From positions 90,730,221 through 90,794,220 of the forward strand of contig NC_068938.1 of assembly GCF_016801865.2 (NCBI RefSeq): a stretch of DNA of 64,000 nt, read 5' to 3'. The translations under genes and the position numbers were made by a program. This DNA is from Culex pipiens pallens (lineage: Eukaryota > Arthropoda > Insecta > Diptera > Culicidae). The notes under the pieces are model-generated. The model was not told where the DNA came from, did not search any database, and saw only the letters and a program-made list of their open reading frames with translations. Shown here piece by piece: positions 10,219-22,469 of the stretch (position 1 is the first letter of the stretch; each line of letters starts with the position of its first letter).

Positions 10219-13200
10219 GTAGGTGGTTCTGAAAAGTTGTCAAGTTTCTGGTACTCCGAAACTTTGGAACATCTTGACAAAAATTGCAAACTTTTCCGCT
10301 TGAGAGTGACACTCTTCACCTGCAGGTTGTTTTCCGGTTTTTAGACCGATTTTTGATACAAGGTCCTTGAAAGAAAGGTTGGAAACAAACTTATGTAGCG
10401 TGTAAGTTTCACAACGGTTTTACAACAGTTGCAAACCTCTGTGAAACACTTCTGAAACCTTTATGCAACAAAATTAAGCAGGAGTGTCACGATTACACAT
10501 GAGGGCCAACCTTAACATTTAGAGCCTTGAATATCACTCTAATCGTCCTGCCGCTCCAACGACATCTCAGTTTTAAGGTTAAAGTGATTTTCCCCTCGCG
10601 AACTTCATGTCAGGAATGAAAATTGCTTCAACACGTTAATAAATGCCATAGCTAATCAAGGTCCGCCCGCGTCAATATTGATTGAGCCCCCTTGCCAGCA
10701 CATGTTTGCATACTTTTCGCACCCCTCGACACAGTCGAGTTCAAGTGTGTGAACTACAAGTACCGAGGTTCTTGGGGCAGGTTCAGGTTTTGCAACAAAG
10801 TGTGCGCGACACAGCGTGATGTTCGAAGAATAAACATCTATAAATAACATCTCAATCTATTATCTAAAATTCCTTAAAACCACCTTTTCAAATCGATTGT
10901 AGCGAAACAATACTTTTATTTTTCCCCATAATCTTCCCGGCAAGATCGCGGGAAAGCTCACTGTGCCGCCGACGGGCAGTGCAACAATGTTGCCAGCGCT
11001 TACAATGTTGCCGTGATAATCCAGTTGATAATTGTAATCGAGCACCCACCAACGACGACTACGTTGACCTAATCTTTTCTCGCGTACCAACGCACTGGTA
11101 CCTCTTCCCCTACCCCCCTAGCTAATGGGCGGTGGCGCCGCACTGTGAGAAAAACTCTTGGGTACGGTGGTAAAAATATGGTTTTAAAATAGTTTAGACA
11201 ACACACTTTTTTGAAATCGTTTTTATGCCGTATTATGACCAAAATATTCTTACAAAAACAAGTTATTTATTGAAGACCAACGAGTTGCCGCCGCCGTGCC
11301 TTCCGAGCTACGCTACTATACGAATGTATTTTCTGTCGTGTTGAAACATGCATGTCGATGACATGCTCAATTTTCAAATCGATTGTCCGTTGGCGAGTCA
11401 TGAGATTGAACTTTAACTAAACTTGCCCGCCGGCATGCCTTCCGATCGGTAATGATCTGCTATGTCCTTTTTCGAATCTGTTCATGCTGCTAACGTTAGT
11501 TTGTTTTTCGGATTTCATTGCAAGTTTTAGTCTCTCCTCCTACTAAAAAAAAAATAAAGTAGAAATTTAAGTTGAAAAAAAAAAAAAAAAAACTTGCACG
11601 ATTGATTGAGCTAATAAAGTTTATTGAATTATGTTTATTTTAGCATTTTCATTCTATTAGGGCACTCCTTATATTTAACAAATTTTAAATTGTTGTGCCA
11701 TTTAAAGCTTTTAAAAATTTTAGGATCATTTTGAAATTTTAACAAATTTCGAATTTTGGGAAAATCATTATTTTTATGAATTAATCGAAATTTTCAAAAT
11801 GTTCGACTGATTACTGTAGTTACAGTTTATAACAGTTGTTATAGCGTGAAAAAAAAATGTGACTTTTTTTATTTCAATATTTTAAAATAATGCTTTGACA
11901 TCGGTAACGGCCGAGAAGAACCAGTTAATTAATTTTGCTAAAAAAAAAAAAAAAACACTTTCCTCAGATTACTTTAATTAGTATATTTTCCAGATATTTT
12001 TTTAAATTCCTGTAAAATCATATTTAATACGACAAAAAAAATATCCTTCTAGCTTTCTTTTAACATTTTTGGTAGATTTTTGGGTAAAATAAATACAGAA
12101 AACTCTAATGGTTTTTAAAGGTTCTCTAAGCTATAGGATTCCATTTGTTCAAAGAACTCTTTCAAATAAAATTTTACTACTGTTTCAAATTTATTTTCCA
12201 GAGCTTATTATTCAATTTTCAATCAAGCGGGACCATTTATAAAATTTTAATTTGAGTCCACAAATGGACTACTTGCCTAAACCGATATTCACCAAAATTA
12301 TGTATTGAACCGATATAACCAAAATTATGTCTTGAACATTTTTTGATTTTATGGTAAAATATTTTGAAAATGAGCCTTTAAACCAATAAAGTTATAAAAC
12401 TCAAAACCATGATCAGCTTAAAAAAAATGGGACTTTATGCAAAAATGCAGTCAAAATTTTTAAGAAATTTGTAACTTGAGAAGGGATTTTCTGAATGTTT
12501 TGTTCTCTTCGATAAATTCTAGAGTTTTTTTTTATTAGGTCCTATAAACATATGAAAGACAATAGTTTATTGGTCCTTTAAAAAAAAAACTCTGGAATTG
12601 AAGCTATTGATACTGATAAAAAAATGGTTTTATTTTGAAATAATAATAACTTTTTTTCACTTTTAAAAATAAGAAATGGACAAAATGACTCTTTGGTTTT
12701 TTTTTTAATGGACACAACATAATTTTTTTGGTCCTAAATGTTACAGTGTTGCCATCTTTTGTTAAATCATGGATTTCCAAGCATCTCTAAATTAAACTAA
12801 TTTTTTTTTGTTCGAAATTTTAAAAATAAGATTTTTATTTATTATTTTTTTGTGTAAATTTTTTATTTGGTGCACTGTTTTGAGTTTTTTTTTCCAATAA
12901 AAGTTGATTTTCGTTCAAACGCTTGTTTTTGAACCTGTTGAAGTCATAACTATAAAGATTTAAAAAAATTGGAGAGATGACTCACACTTTTTTCTTCTCC
13001 CAATTTTGACCATTTCCGCACCCACTGTGCCCTATGCAAGAATGTGCACCCGGCAAGCAATTAAATAAACGCGCATTCTCCCGGCTGCCGGTTGATTTTG
13101 TTGTTTAGCCAGATTCCTTCCAACGTACTCAGTGACTCTATTAAGGCTTAACGCTGATAGTACTAGTCACACAGTTTCAGGAAAATCGCGAGCAACGGGT

Positions 13201-13534
13201 TCTGGATGGAGTCATCTAAGCGAGGAGTGGAATTAGTTTCCAGGGAATGATTTTAAGGAACCGTTTTAAAAGTTCCAGTTTCCAAGAAGCTGGCACTAAC
13301 GTTTTACCACTTGCGAGTGGGGGGGGCACCCTTACGGAATTCACGTTCGTATAAGGAATTCCTCCGACATTCCACCGGTGAACATAACTGCAGAATGCAA
13401 AACTCTCTGCAGATCTACCTTCCCAGCAGAGGTTAGTTGCATTCCACAACCGTTGTGTGCAGTACCTTCTTCTTTCTACAAAGTATTCCAAACGCTTTCT
13501 TCGCAACTCCATTAACATTCCAACGCCCAAGGCT
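10219..13534. other. Intronic sequence without recognised features
   Basis: 10219-11520 is mixed and probably largely unique. 11520-13010 is strongly AT-rich with many A or T runs. 13010-13534 is mixed again. No MITE ends, RNA genes or coding domains recognised. Confidence 0.45.
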
Positions 13535-13941
13535 CCAAAAAAGTTGGAACGGTAACTTCAACTCGCTGGTTCTCGGGCATAACTCAACCAATCAAGATGA
13601 TTCTTCTTTCTAGTGATTTGTTAGGATGTCTAGATGATTCTAGAACTTTGCAGAACTTAATTTGATCAAATCTGTAATTTTTGCGATTAAAAACATCGTT
13701 CCAACTTTTTTTTTAGCGTACAAAAAAAAATTCGCCAAAAATTCCGCGGAGGCAGTCGTTTTGAAAAAAGGTGGAACGATGTTTTCGGTCGCAGAAATTA
13801 CAGATTTGATCAAATTAAGTTCTGCAAAGTTCTAGGATCATCTAGACATTCTTACAAATTACTGGAAACAAGAATCGTCCCGATTGGTTGAGTTATGCCC
13901 GAGAACCAGCGAGTTGAAGTTACCGTTCCAACTTTTTTGGG
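13535..13941. mobile_element. Foldback MITE, 407 bp, arms about 170 bp
   Basis: The left arm starts CCAAAAAAGTTGGAACGG and the right arm ends with its reverse complement. The arms match closely through GGTTCTCGGGCATAACTC, TTTGATCAAAT and CATCGTTCCA, leaving a central spacer of about 45 bp. AGGCT sits on both outer sides and may be a 5-bp target duplication. Confidence 0.85.
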
Positions 13942-14705
13942 AGGCTTGGGAGTCCGTGTAAGTTGGACATGCGTTGGGCGTTCCAGTGTTAACAGCATTA
14001 CAGCTGGATGTTCGCTATGCCCGGCCGGTCGGTCGGTTCTGTGCGCGAGGAATTTAAATTTCAATTATTTACATCCAATTAATAGTGGCGCGGGGCGAGC
14101 TCTCGAGATCTCTTCACGTTCGCCCAAGTCAGACTCGCCCGCGCCTCTGTTGCCCTAGGTCAGGGTGGCAACATTTATTTCAATTTTTAATTACAAATCC
14201 TTTCCCTTCGGCCGACCCCTGCGGGGCCTCCTCGGCTTCTCTGAGTCGCGACTATTTATAGTCGATATTTATTGGCAGCTTGGCCAATTTAAATTCTACC
14301 GCCGTCGTCGGTCCAGTGAACTCCGGCGATGGTTGCAACGCGCGGTCTATCCTGGAGCTAAACATGGCCGTAGAAGGCAAAAGAACGACCGTCGTTCCCA
14401 CACCTCGAGTGCCACCTACACGCGACTCCGGCCGATGTTGGCGTGGTCAGTTTGGTCGCGGTAACGTCGTCATCACCAGAGACGGTGGACTGAAGTACGT
14501 CTTTGGCTATAATAAATCATTGGGAAGTTTGTGGATTGAAGGATGTTGGTCTCAAGTCGACCAAGTTGCAACGATTCATCTCTGCGGCTATCTTAACGTA
14601 GTGGGTCTGGCCAGTTTACGATTTTAAGTTCGTTTTAGCCTCCTTTTTAAAAGCTGATGTGCAAACGCTTTAGAAAACGAGCGCAAAAAGCATTTTGTTG
14701 CAAGC
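13942..14705. other. No gene seen; GC-richer, probably unique intronic sequence
   Basis: Open frames at 14165-14627 in two overlapping frames have Arg/Pro-rich compositions and no recognisable domain. They look like chance frames in GC-rich DNA. Confidence 0.4.
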
Positions 14706-14768
14706 GAGATTCGGAACACTGGTCTTTGATTTATGGACCAACTCTCTACCACTGCGCCACGATGACTT
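14706..14768 (-). pseudogene. tRNA-like sequence (SINE-type core)
   Basis: The minus strand reads TCGTGGCGCAGTGGTAGAG (A-box-like) and, about 35 nt later, a TGTTCCGAATCTC B-box-like segment. No full cloverleaf was convincing. Probably a decayed tRNA-derived repeat. Confidence 0.55.
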
Positions 14769-14860
14769 GATGTTTGTGGAGAGGCAGAACGCAAATACTT
14801 CCTTTCCTTTGCTCTTTCTCTCTTTCTTCATCCTTTAATTGATGCCAGCAGTACCTGTAT

Positions 14861-15030
14861 TAGGTTTTACGCCGACTCGATTTGGAGGTTAGAAGGAGTG
14901 CACTGTTTACATGGACTTAGCACAGTTCGATGCGGTCGTCGATTTTGTTCGGGGAAATTCGTCGACAATCGACGAAGACCATGTAAACAGTGCACACGAG
15001 CTGTCAAATGACGTCACGGTGTAAAACCTA
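14861..15030. mobile_element. Short inverted-repeat MITE, about 170 bp
   Basis: Ends TAGGTTTTAC and GTAAAACCTA are reverse complements. Internal arms AGTGCACTGTTTACATGG and CCATGTAAACAGTGCAC also pair, leaving a central loop. Exact target duplication unclear. Confidence 0.72.
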
Positions 15031-15562
15031 ATTGGTGACGTGACGATGTTTTGATTTCTTAGTCGCTTTGAATGTCAAAAAATTCGGTTTGCCCATAAAT
15101 TCCGTACTTTGGAACGCCGCGATCCGCGCAGAACAAATACGGGCGCCAATAAATCTATAAAGTAATTAAACACAGAGTGGGTTTCCCCCCTCGCTGAAAT
15201 CACCTGGTTTTACACTACACACGAGTACGAGCAGGTCAGCCCTGTCGAGGAGGAGGAGCGCACTTCAGTGCATTCGCGCTCGTTTCGCGCCCAGGCAATC
15301 ATAACTATACGACGCGCGCGATATCGCCGGTTGTAAATCTTTATCTCCGCCGGCGGCCACACTCGCGAGCGATTGGCCGCTTGTTTTTGCGCAGCTTTGT
15401 TTTTATTTACAAGTTCCAGCGAGAGCGGGAATTGAATTCCAAGCCCCTCCGGAGAGGTGGAAGCGTCAGCTGGTCCGGGGGCTCCAGATATGGCAGGGTT
15501 GCCAGAAAATTGGAGTTTTTTTTGCTTTGAAGAAGTTTGCTGCATTCTACATGATTGGCATG
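15031..15562. other. No gene seen
   Basis: Mixed to GC-rich sequence between MITEs. Minus-strand frame 15210-15545 has no recognisable domain. Confidence 0.4.
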
Positions 15563-15772
15563 CACAGAAAAAAAATCATGGTAATGTTACATCTGGGAAG
15601 GGGTACATCTTTTATGTCAGAAAAAATGTGTAATTTTACCTCTGAAAATGTGTAATTTTACCACTATTCTGGTGTAATGTCACTTTTTCAGTCTAAATTG
15701 AGGTAAAATTACATCATAAAAGAGGTAATTTTCAACCTTTTAAAATTACACCTTCCACAATTTTTTGCTGTG
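15563..15772. mobile_element. 220-bp MITE family M220, copy 1
   Basis: Begins CACAGAAAAAAAATCATGG and ends ATTTTTTGCTGTG. Internal landmarks shared with four other copies are CATCTGGGAAGGGGTACATC, GTAATTTTACCTCTG and a TTTTTCAGTCTAAATTGAGG segment. No transposase. Other copies show TA duplications, consistent with a Tc1/mariner-type origin. Confidence 0.85.
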
Positions 15773-15781
15773 AGGGATCAA

Positions 15782-15998
15782 CCCAAGCAACATTTTTTTC
15801 CAGGAGTTCTACAAGAGCTCTTCAAGATAGCTACAGCATAGCAGTTTGGACCGCGGTAGGATAAAACTCTCTTCAAGTACTCTTCCAAACTCCTGAAGAA
15901 GTTTTGAAGATAATTTTATCCTACCGCGGTCCAAACTGCTATGCTGTAGCTATCTTGAAGAGCTCTTGTAGAGCTCCTGGAAAAAAATGTTACTTGGG
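15782..15998. mobile_element. Long-arm foldback MITE, about 217 bp
   Basis: Ends CCCAAGCAACATTTTTTTCC and the reverse complement of CCCAAGTAACATTTTTTTCC. Arms of about 88 bp match almost completely through AGCTCTTCAAGATAGCTACA and TTTGGACCGCGGTAGGATAA. A short loop of about 40 bp contains a smaller CTTCAAGTACTCTTCC / GAAGAAGTTTTGAAG pairing. AA flanks both ends. Its transcript would form a long hairpin. Confidence 0.85.
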
Positions 15999-17469
15999 AA
16001 CGGAACTTCCGTCAAATCTGGCAGCACTGGCAGCTCGGTTAATCTCCATCGAGATCAGAACGCCGGGCCACGAGAATGCAAATCCCGCCTGAGGGGGCTG
16101 GCCGGTCTGCTCTAGGGGGGCGGTTTTACGACTGTCAATTACTTTTAATTAGCATACTTTGAGATTAACAACATTTATGAGCGCGAGTCTCGGCTGGTTG
16201 GGAGCGCTGTGTGTGGCGGCCCTGAAGGACCTTGGAGTCCGTAGAGTTGGTCGTGACCTCCGCGAGGGTATGGGGAGCTAAAAGTCTCACGAATCAATGT
16301 AACGTTGAGCAGTGGACTAATGGATTATAGAGGAACGTACACCCAAATCAGAACCCCCAAATTCGCTTCAAAATACTTCGTTTCATAAGAGTTGCAAATG
16401 TGGAGATTTTCCCTTATCCTCTTAAAAAAGGGGAACATCAACACTTCCTTATCCCAGGTGCGCGGTGGAGATGAGATGGAGAATCTTCACTGTTATAAAG
16501 ACAACTCTTTTGGGTGTAAACCTCACAAACATTGTTTGTTATCTCTAGAGACGCCGTTTAATTTGTAATTCCCATGTGAAAAATCGCTCCAATTTCGCTC
16601 GAACACGATAAAATCTCATCATCTTCAAGACTCACCAGCCATGAACCTCGTCGCAGCCTGTCAAGTCCGCGCCGTACCTGTCATCCGGTCCGAAGGGTGC
16701 GCGCGCACTTAATAAATTGTCGGATCAAATCGTTCTGACACCCCCATTACCGTCATGGGACGCCGTCGTCTGACGTTACCTGATATCCGTTGCATCTGTA
16801 AGGCTGGCGGCGGCGCTTTCTGCCTGCAACTTTGTTGCAAAATTAAATTACACCACGATTGCAGCAGAGGGGCCACATGTTTGGCTTCGCCTGCAGGGGT
16901 GTAGACACGGTGGGAAATTGGCGCTAAATTGGACGTGGAATGTCAGTTTGTGGCCGAGTTGGTAAGGTCGCGTGCGTCAATCAAAGGGAGTCGGATCGAA
17001 TCTCGCGATTTTTTTTTGAAACTTTTTTTTTCACTGTGCTCAAGTCGTAATTACGGTACACCTCAATTGGAAAGCAATCATTTAATATGAAAATTTATGA
17101 TTATTCAGAACCCGCGCGCTAGCGATTGAAGCTGGACAACCTTGGGTGCCGCCGCCGAAGCCGATGTTGACCAGCGGTGAAGAAGGGCCGCCATCTGTAT
17201 GCAAACGAGCAGCACGCGTGAAAGCAATTTGCTATCGGTGATAGCTTCGAGAGCTCTTCCGCATGAGGTGTGAAACAAGTTGGCGAGGTGTGCTCTGCAG
17301 AGCAACAAGTTTCTGCTTTCCGGCGTACAATGTAATTGACACAATACCTCGCCAAAAGGCGACAAAATTTGTAAACAAACTTTCGACGGACTGCAGAAGC
17401 ACGACACTGACATCAATTTGTAGTACAAAGTGGCAAATTGCAGCTCAGGTTTGTTCTCTATTCTAGCCT
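15999..17469. other. Mostly unique intronic sequence
   Basis: Mixed composition with GC-rich parts and no coding domain. A block at 16401-16448 (GGAGATTTTCCCTTATCCTC and onward) is similar to 53180-53229. One tRNA-like sequence at 16945-17018 is annotated separately. Confidence 0.45.
16945..17018 (+). pseudogene. tRNA-like sequence with T-run terminator
   Basis: TGGCCGAGTTGGTAAGG (A-box-like), about 35 nt later GGATCGAATCTC (B-box-like), then a run of T (17009-17017) as in a Pol III terminator. Single copy here without obvious transposon ends. Confidence 0.55.
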
Positions 17470-17640
17470 GTGTAGCAATTATGTGAACATTCGTAGGTAG
17501 TTCACCACTAGCTCCCCAAGAGCCCTAAATTGGACACTCTCTGTTTGGATCATTCAAACACAATATGCTGCAGATCTCGAATCTGAACTAGATTTCTATT
17601 CGTAAGATGTCATCGGGGTTGGTATAATGTAATGTTCATC
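17470..17640 (+). repeat. Local direct repeat, copy 1
   Basis: Shares GAACATTCGTAGGTA, TTCACCACTAGCTCCCCAAG and AGCCCT, and a looser downstream match, with 18795-18962. Function unknown. Confidence 0.7.
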
Positions 17641-18794
17641 AATTTGAACCCAACTAGTAGTATTGTAGACTGGCAACACTGTTGTCTTGATTCCTGATAC
17701 ACCCAAAGAAGATTTAGATGGACTCAATTATCCACAGCCCAGAATGGCCAGATACCCTCGGGGATGTTCCGACACATAACATTTATTCAAATATCTCCAA
17801 GTTAAGTCAATATGGGCATCAAACTTCATGGTTTTTGATACCGGAGTACTTCCGGTCATGTCTACAACATACCCCCTTGCCCAATCAATCGCTACTCCCG
17901 TTGTCCGAGTCTTCCGTCCTTCGATGTTACAGAGTTAATGAGAGTACAAGTAAATCGCATTGTCCGCACCAAAGAGACATCCGGTCCAGGCCGCATTCCT
18001 GCCGTCCGGAACGGAAATCCGGTAACTCGGTTCCCATTAGGAGCCGTCGTCACTTTGCTCTCTGTGCATCATGAATTATGCATTTGCGCTGGGCGCGCGT
18101 GCGCGCAGCACGTGAACCAGTACCGCGATTGCCGCAATACCTCTTCATAATGCAGTTTTCGCGGCGTAGAAATTAATTGGATGCCAACCCTGCACTCTCT
18201 TTTTCTTCTGCTCGTGGGTTGCCGGTGGTACAATATTCGCGAGCAAAAGTCATACATATAAATTGGAACCGCGCAAGAAACTGGATCATCTGGTGGGTGC
18301 CCTCCGGGTACCACTCGCGGACTCTGCGCGATGATGAATTGCTGATAATAACAGTCATAATGGCTCATCAGCTAACAGTTTAAATGACGCGTGTGTGTGT
18401 ACGCCGAAGAAGTGGCCGTTTATTACTGTTATTAGCCGCGGAGGTGACGGAAAATTCCTGGAGTGAGAGCGCGAAACAAACTCCGGAGAACCTTGGTGAG
18501 AAATTAGGTACAAATGACCCTCTGGTTTGATGATAGGCATCAGGGTCGGGCTAATGTAGGTGCGAAAAGTAGCGCGAATTCGTCAAAACATTTCCCGGTT
18601 GGCAAAGTGGACCGATGGATGGATGAGCCCTAATGGGACTTAGGTTGACTTCCAAAATGGTCGTCCGTAGGGGACCTTAAATTAGAGCAAGAACTACGTG
18701 CGGTGAATACGTAATGGATTTTCTTGTAGCTCGTGGGGATGACTACTAGATGATACCTTGTCAGTTGGTGTCTTAAGTCGTAATATTAAAGAAA
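17641..18794. other. No gene seen; probably unique intronic sequence
   Basis: Short frames on both strands around 17718-18383 carry no recognisable domain. GC-rich islands include CGCGCGTGCGCGCAGC near 18096. Confidence 0.4.
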
Positions 18795-19005
18795 TGTAGC
18801 AGTAACTGAACATTCGTAGGTATTTCACCACTAGCTCCCCAAGAGCCCTGATTTGGAAACTCTCTATGTTGTATCATTTTAACGACAATCTGCGTTTCCG
18901 AATTTGAGCTATATTTCCATTCCTACAGTATCACCAGGGTTAGTATATCGTAACGTTAGCTGAAAACACACAGGTACTTCACCACTAGCTCCCTGAGAGC
19001 CACAT
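18795..19005 (+). repeat. Local direct repeat, copy 2 plus partial copy 3
   Basis: 18795-18962 parallels 17470-17640. Directly after it, ACTTCACCACTAGCTCCCTG (about 18974) restarts the same motif, so there are about 1.2 tandem units here. Confidence 0.7.
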
Positions 19006-19640
19006 AGAACAAGCCCTGCACAGACTCAAAGTTCGAACGCGTCAGCGCCCATAATTCACCTGTTGTGAGCAGTTAAAGTTAAACAGGAGGTACCCCCATG
19101 TCGAGTCCGCTCTGGTTAGACGGTTCAACTAATTACACCGAAGTTAAAGAGCGTTCCAAACGCTGCGCGCACCTCCGATGCATTATGATCCGCCGCCAGG
19201 TTTGAGCAGCAGTCTAGAATAGCATTTATGTTCGGAAATGAAAGTGCGCGAGCAGCAACAAAAACGCAGCAAAACATGATGGGCGTAATTATAAACTGTA
19301 GACGAGAATCAGTCCCCCCCCTCCCCTCTCGGGAGGGTAGCTCAACCGAGTCAACGTAGAGCTTCATGTAGAGTATCATGTCAACTGGTAGTAACAATTA
19401 CTCTCTCTCTGCGTTTGCGATTATCATTATTAACCATTATTATTTACTATTATTTGCCCGGTATATGGTGCACGGAGAGAATGAACCGCTGGCACAGCTG
19501 GTAATTACGAGCTTGGTATGTACTTGACTGAGTACGGTGTTCAACGCTGCACCATGTAGAGGTAACGATTAGCAAGCGAAATGTGACTTCAAATGGCTTA
19601 AAATTTTACCAGTGAAAATATGGAGCAAAAAACCATCAAT
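19006..19640. other. No gene seen
   Basis: Anonymous intronic sequence. AT-rich patches near 19420-19460. No repeats recognised. Confidence 0.4.
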
Positions 19641-20480
19641 TCAAGGGACACTTGTCTGATTAGTTCTATCCGGATAGTATGATCCTGGATAGAATCATAT
19701 TCTATCATCCGATAAAGCGTTACTTTTAAACTATTTCATTGCTGGTATCATTCGACACCATCAAGATTTGGGATTTTATCCAGAAATGTTATCCAGATAG
19801 TATCATTCAAACAGATTGTATTTCGGATGGTATAGTCCAGGTTATCCGGATAGTAAAATTCGTAAAGTATTATACTTATATTGGTACTGTTGGATAGTTT
19901 TATCAGGCTAGTATCATCCGGATTTTATTATCTCTCGGATTGAAACATTTGATTAAACCGATACTATTACTTAACTGGTATCTTTCGGATAGTATCATCT
20001 GGATCTGGATATTGTTATCCAGATAGTGTATTCCAATTAAAATGTATTCGGAATGTATCTTCCACTTGCACCACTTGGATAGTATCGTCCAGATCCAGGT
20101 CCTCTAGATTGTTCTGTCTGGAGAATTTGTACTATTATATGCCGGACTATACCAGACTGTAGAACACAATACCTATACTATCATTATTTTGGTATAGTAT
20201 CGCCTACATCCGAGTATTATCTAAGTATTGTCATCCAGATGGTGTTGCACAGGTACTTCTGTTCAGGTGGAATAATCTGCATATTATTATCCGGATTATG
20301 TTATCTGGTATTATTTGGATCCGGATTGTACTGATATAGTTATATCTGGATAGTAACAACCTCTGGATTGTTTCGTCCAGTAAATCGGTGTGGATCCAAA
20401 AGGTATTGACAGTAATGGACCATCCGGATAATGTAGTCTTGATAGCCAATATGTGCAGTATTTCAAATAATGGCTGAAAT
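19640..20480. repeat. Degenerate simple repeat built on GGATAGTATCATCC
   Basis: About 840 bp in which variants of ATCCGGATAGTATCATC recur irregularly (for example near 19667, 19794, 19836, 19906, 19985, 20078 and 20350). Spacing varies, so this is an old, heavily mutated tandem array rather than a clean satellite. Coding frames here are meaningless. Confidence 0.7.
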
Positions 20481-21189
20481 AGTTTAATATCGAACTCATT
20501 CAACCAACTCTCCAGTAACTTGCAACGTTACGCCCAACCTGACCCCAAACGCACTACTGGCACGTCCAACTGCACTTCCAGCAGTGCAGCTGCTGCTCTC
20601 GCTATCACAAACCGGCCGGCACCAAAAAGTAGGTCACCCTGTGCGATGTCCCTGTACGGAATCCGACCGCAGCAGTGTGCAATCATGCTGTCGCGCCGCG
20701 TATTTTCCCATAAATCAAAGAATTCCATTGAAAGAACTTGCCTACGGTTTCCTGACACCATCACTCTTCATCTTCGTCGTCGGGGGTTGTCATCGCTGAA
20801 GAGGAGGCTGACTTCTTTTTTTTTTTGCTCTCGCTGAGCAAGCCCGGTCCAGAGATATTCAGTAGCTCGGCCAAGCCTTAGATGGCAAGGGAAAGTGAAG
20901 GCCCCTCTTGACTTTTCAATTCATTCATAACTCTGGGCAGACTTGTTGTGTGTACTACATCTTGAGGAACCCCCCCGAAGGGGGGAGGGGGGCGGGACGG
21001 TATAAAACAATTTTAATCACCCCATATTTCGCTCGATAATGCCTGCCGGCTAGATGGTCTTCGGTCTGATGGACACAGACGAGCGGCGAGTACTCGATGA
21101 AAGGGTACGAAACCCCGGAGAGTGGACTTTATGAGAGTTGTGAGGACTATCAGCGGCAGCCGCTGTGCGTTCGGGGAGGAGCAGCTTCA
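20481..21189. other. No gene seen
   Basis: Mixed sequence with short frames on both strands (20520-20837) lacking recognisable domains, and a G/C-only patch near 20970-20995. Confidence 0.4.
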
Positions 21190-21660
21190 ATGCTATTCAA
21201 GAGAAAGGATGCAACAAAGTCGAGAAACTTTTTGAACGACTGTCAGGGCTAGCTTTCGTTGTAATACAAGAGAGTACTCGTCGTGGAAATAATACAAAAG
21301 TAATGTTTGAAGTATGAAACTTTTGTTTAATGATTTGCTCTTTTCTCGTACATCTCCTAGCGAAGCTGTGCAGCACCCAACTAAGAGGAAAGAGTTAAAA
21401 AAACTTAACTCGTGCAAAAAATAAAGTTGCGACACGGGAATTGATCCCGCTATCTTCGAGTTGATAAAATCGCGCCTTTACAGTTTCGGCCACCATGACT
21501 CAATGAGTTTGAAGTTTAAGAAATCAGTTGCAACACAACAAAGTGGTGGTGTTTGTAGATCTGTAACTCATGGGTAAATCTGTATTGTGCTTTCGATGAC
21601 CATAAACCTCTCAAACAAAATCGCGACCATTTCGCTCTCGACCGTCTGCTGTGGGTGCAA
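21190..21660 (-). mobile_element. MITE-like element with tRNA-like core (family T2), copy 1
   Basis: The core at 21428-21502 on the minus strand reads GGTGGCCGAAACTGTAAAGG, then about 35 nt later GCGGGATCAATTCCCGTG, matching A-box and B-box style. The right flank has CTCTCAAACAAAATCGCGACC and TTTCGCTCTCGACCGTCTGC, shared with the other T2 copies. Outer limits are approximate. Confidence 0.6.
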
Positions 21661-22469
21661 ATGATGCCGAGATTTGCATACCATTAAAAATACTTTGTAG
21701 CCGCAACGTAAAGTACGTTACGAGCAAGTGCATCCCACCAACGCAGCTGATCTCGTCAAGTCCCGCACCGATACTGTCGCGACAGCCAATTTGAATTAAT
21801 TTAGCTTTCGATTTCTTTCTTGGACGTTGATTAAAATACGACACGTCTCGCGCTAGGCAAAAATGTGACTAGCTGTAAAGGCCACCCTTCGCCGATACCT
21901 GGCCGCGAAGGTTGAAGCTCGCCTAGGCCGCGCCGCGGCTCAAAACAACATCACAACAAACGCCTCGCTCTTTTTTTTCTGTTCATTCATTTTTATTCGA
22001 GCGTTCGAGTCCCACACCACCGCCGCTCGGTAGCCGCGCGTTGATTTTCATTCATTCAAAAATGGTGTTTCATTCATAAAATAAGCACCGTTATCTTGGC
22101 GCGAACGAGCGCGCGCGCGAGCTTCTCGTGATTGCCGGCCGGTCGTCGCGGAGAAGAAACTTCTCGGCAAGCCATTTTTTAAATCACCCGCTCGCACGAA
22201 CTTCAAAACTTCTAGTTCATGTGAGTGGGGGTTGATCGGGCGGCCCATTTCTAGGTCGTCCATCATCCTCGAACCTTGAGACGGCAGACTGCTGCCCTCC
22301 TCTAGCGTGCGCCGGAACCTAGACCTAGGCTGATTGACACATCATAGGTTGAACCTCCGCCGTCAGTCGTGCCGACGACGGTGCAGTTTGCACGAGATGC
22401 AGCGGAGATCTTGACGCGATTTATGAGTTGAGAGGAAAACGCCCCCACGCGGAAAGCGTTCGATTGATC
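21661..22469. other. No gene seen; GC-rich in part
   Basis: Contains GC-rich stretches around 21890-22040 and 22100-22150 (alternating CG runs). No recognisable coding domain. Confidence 0.4.
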
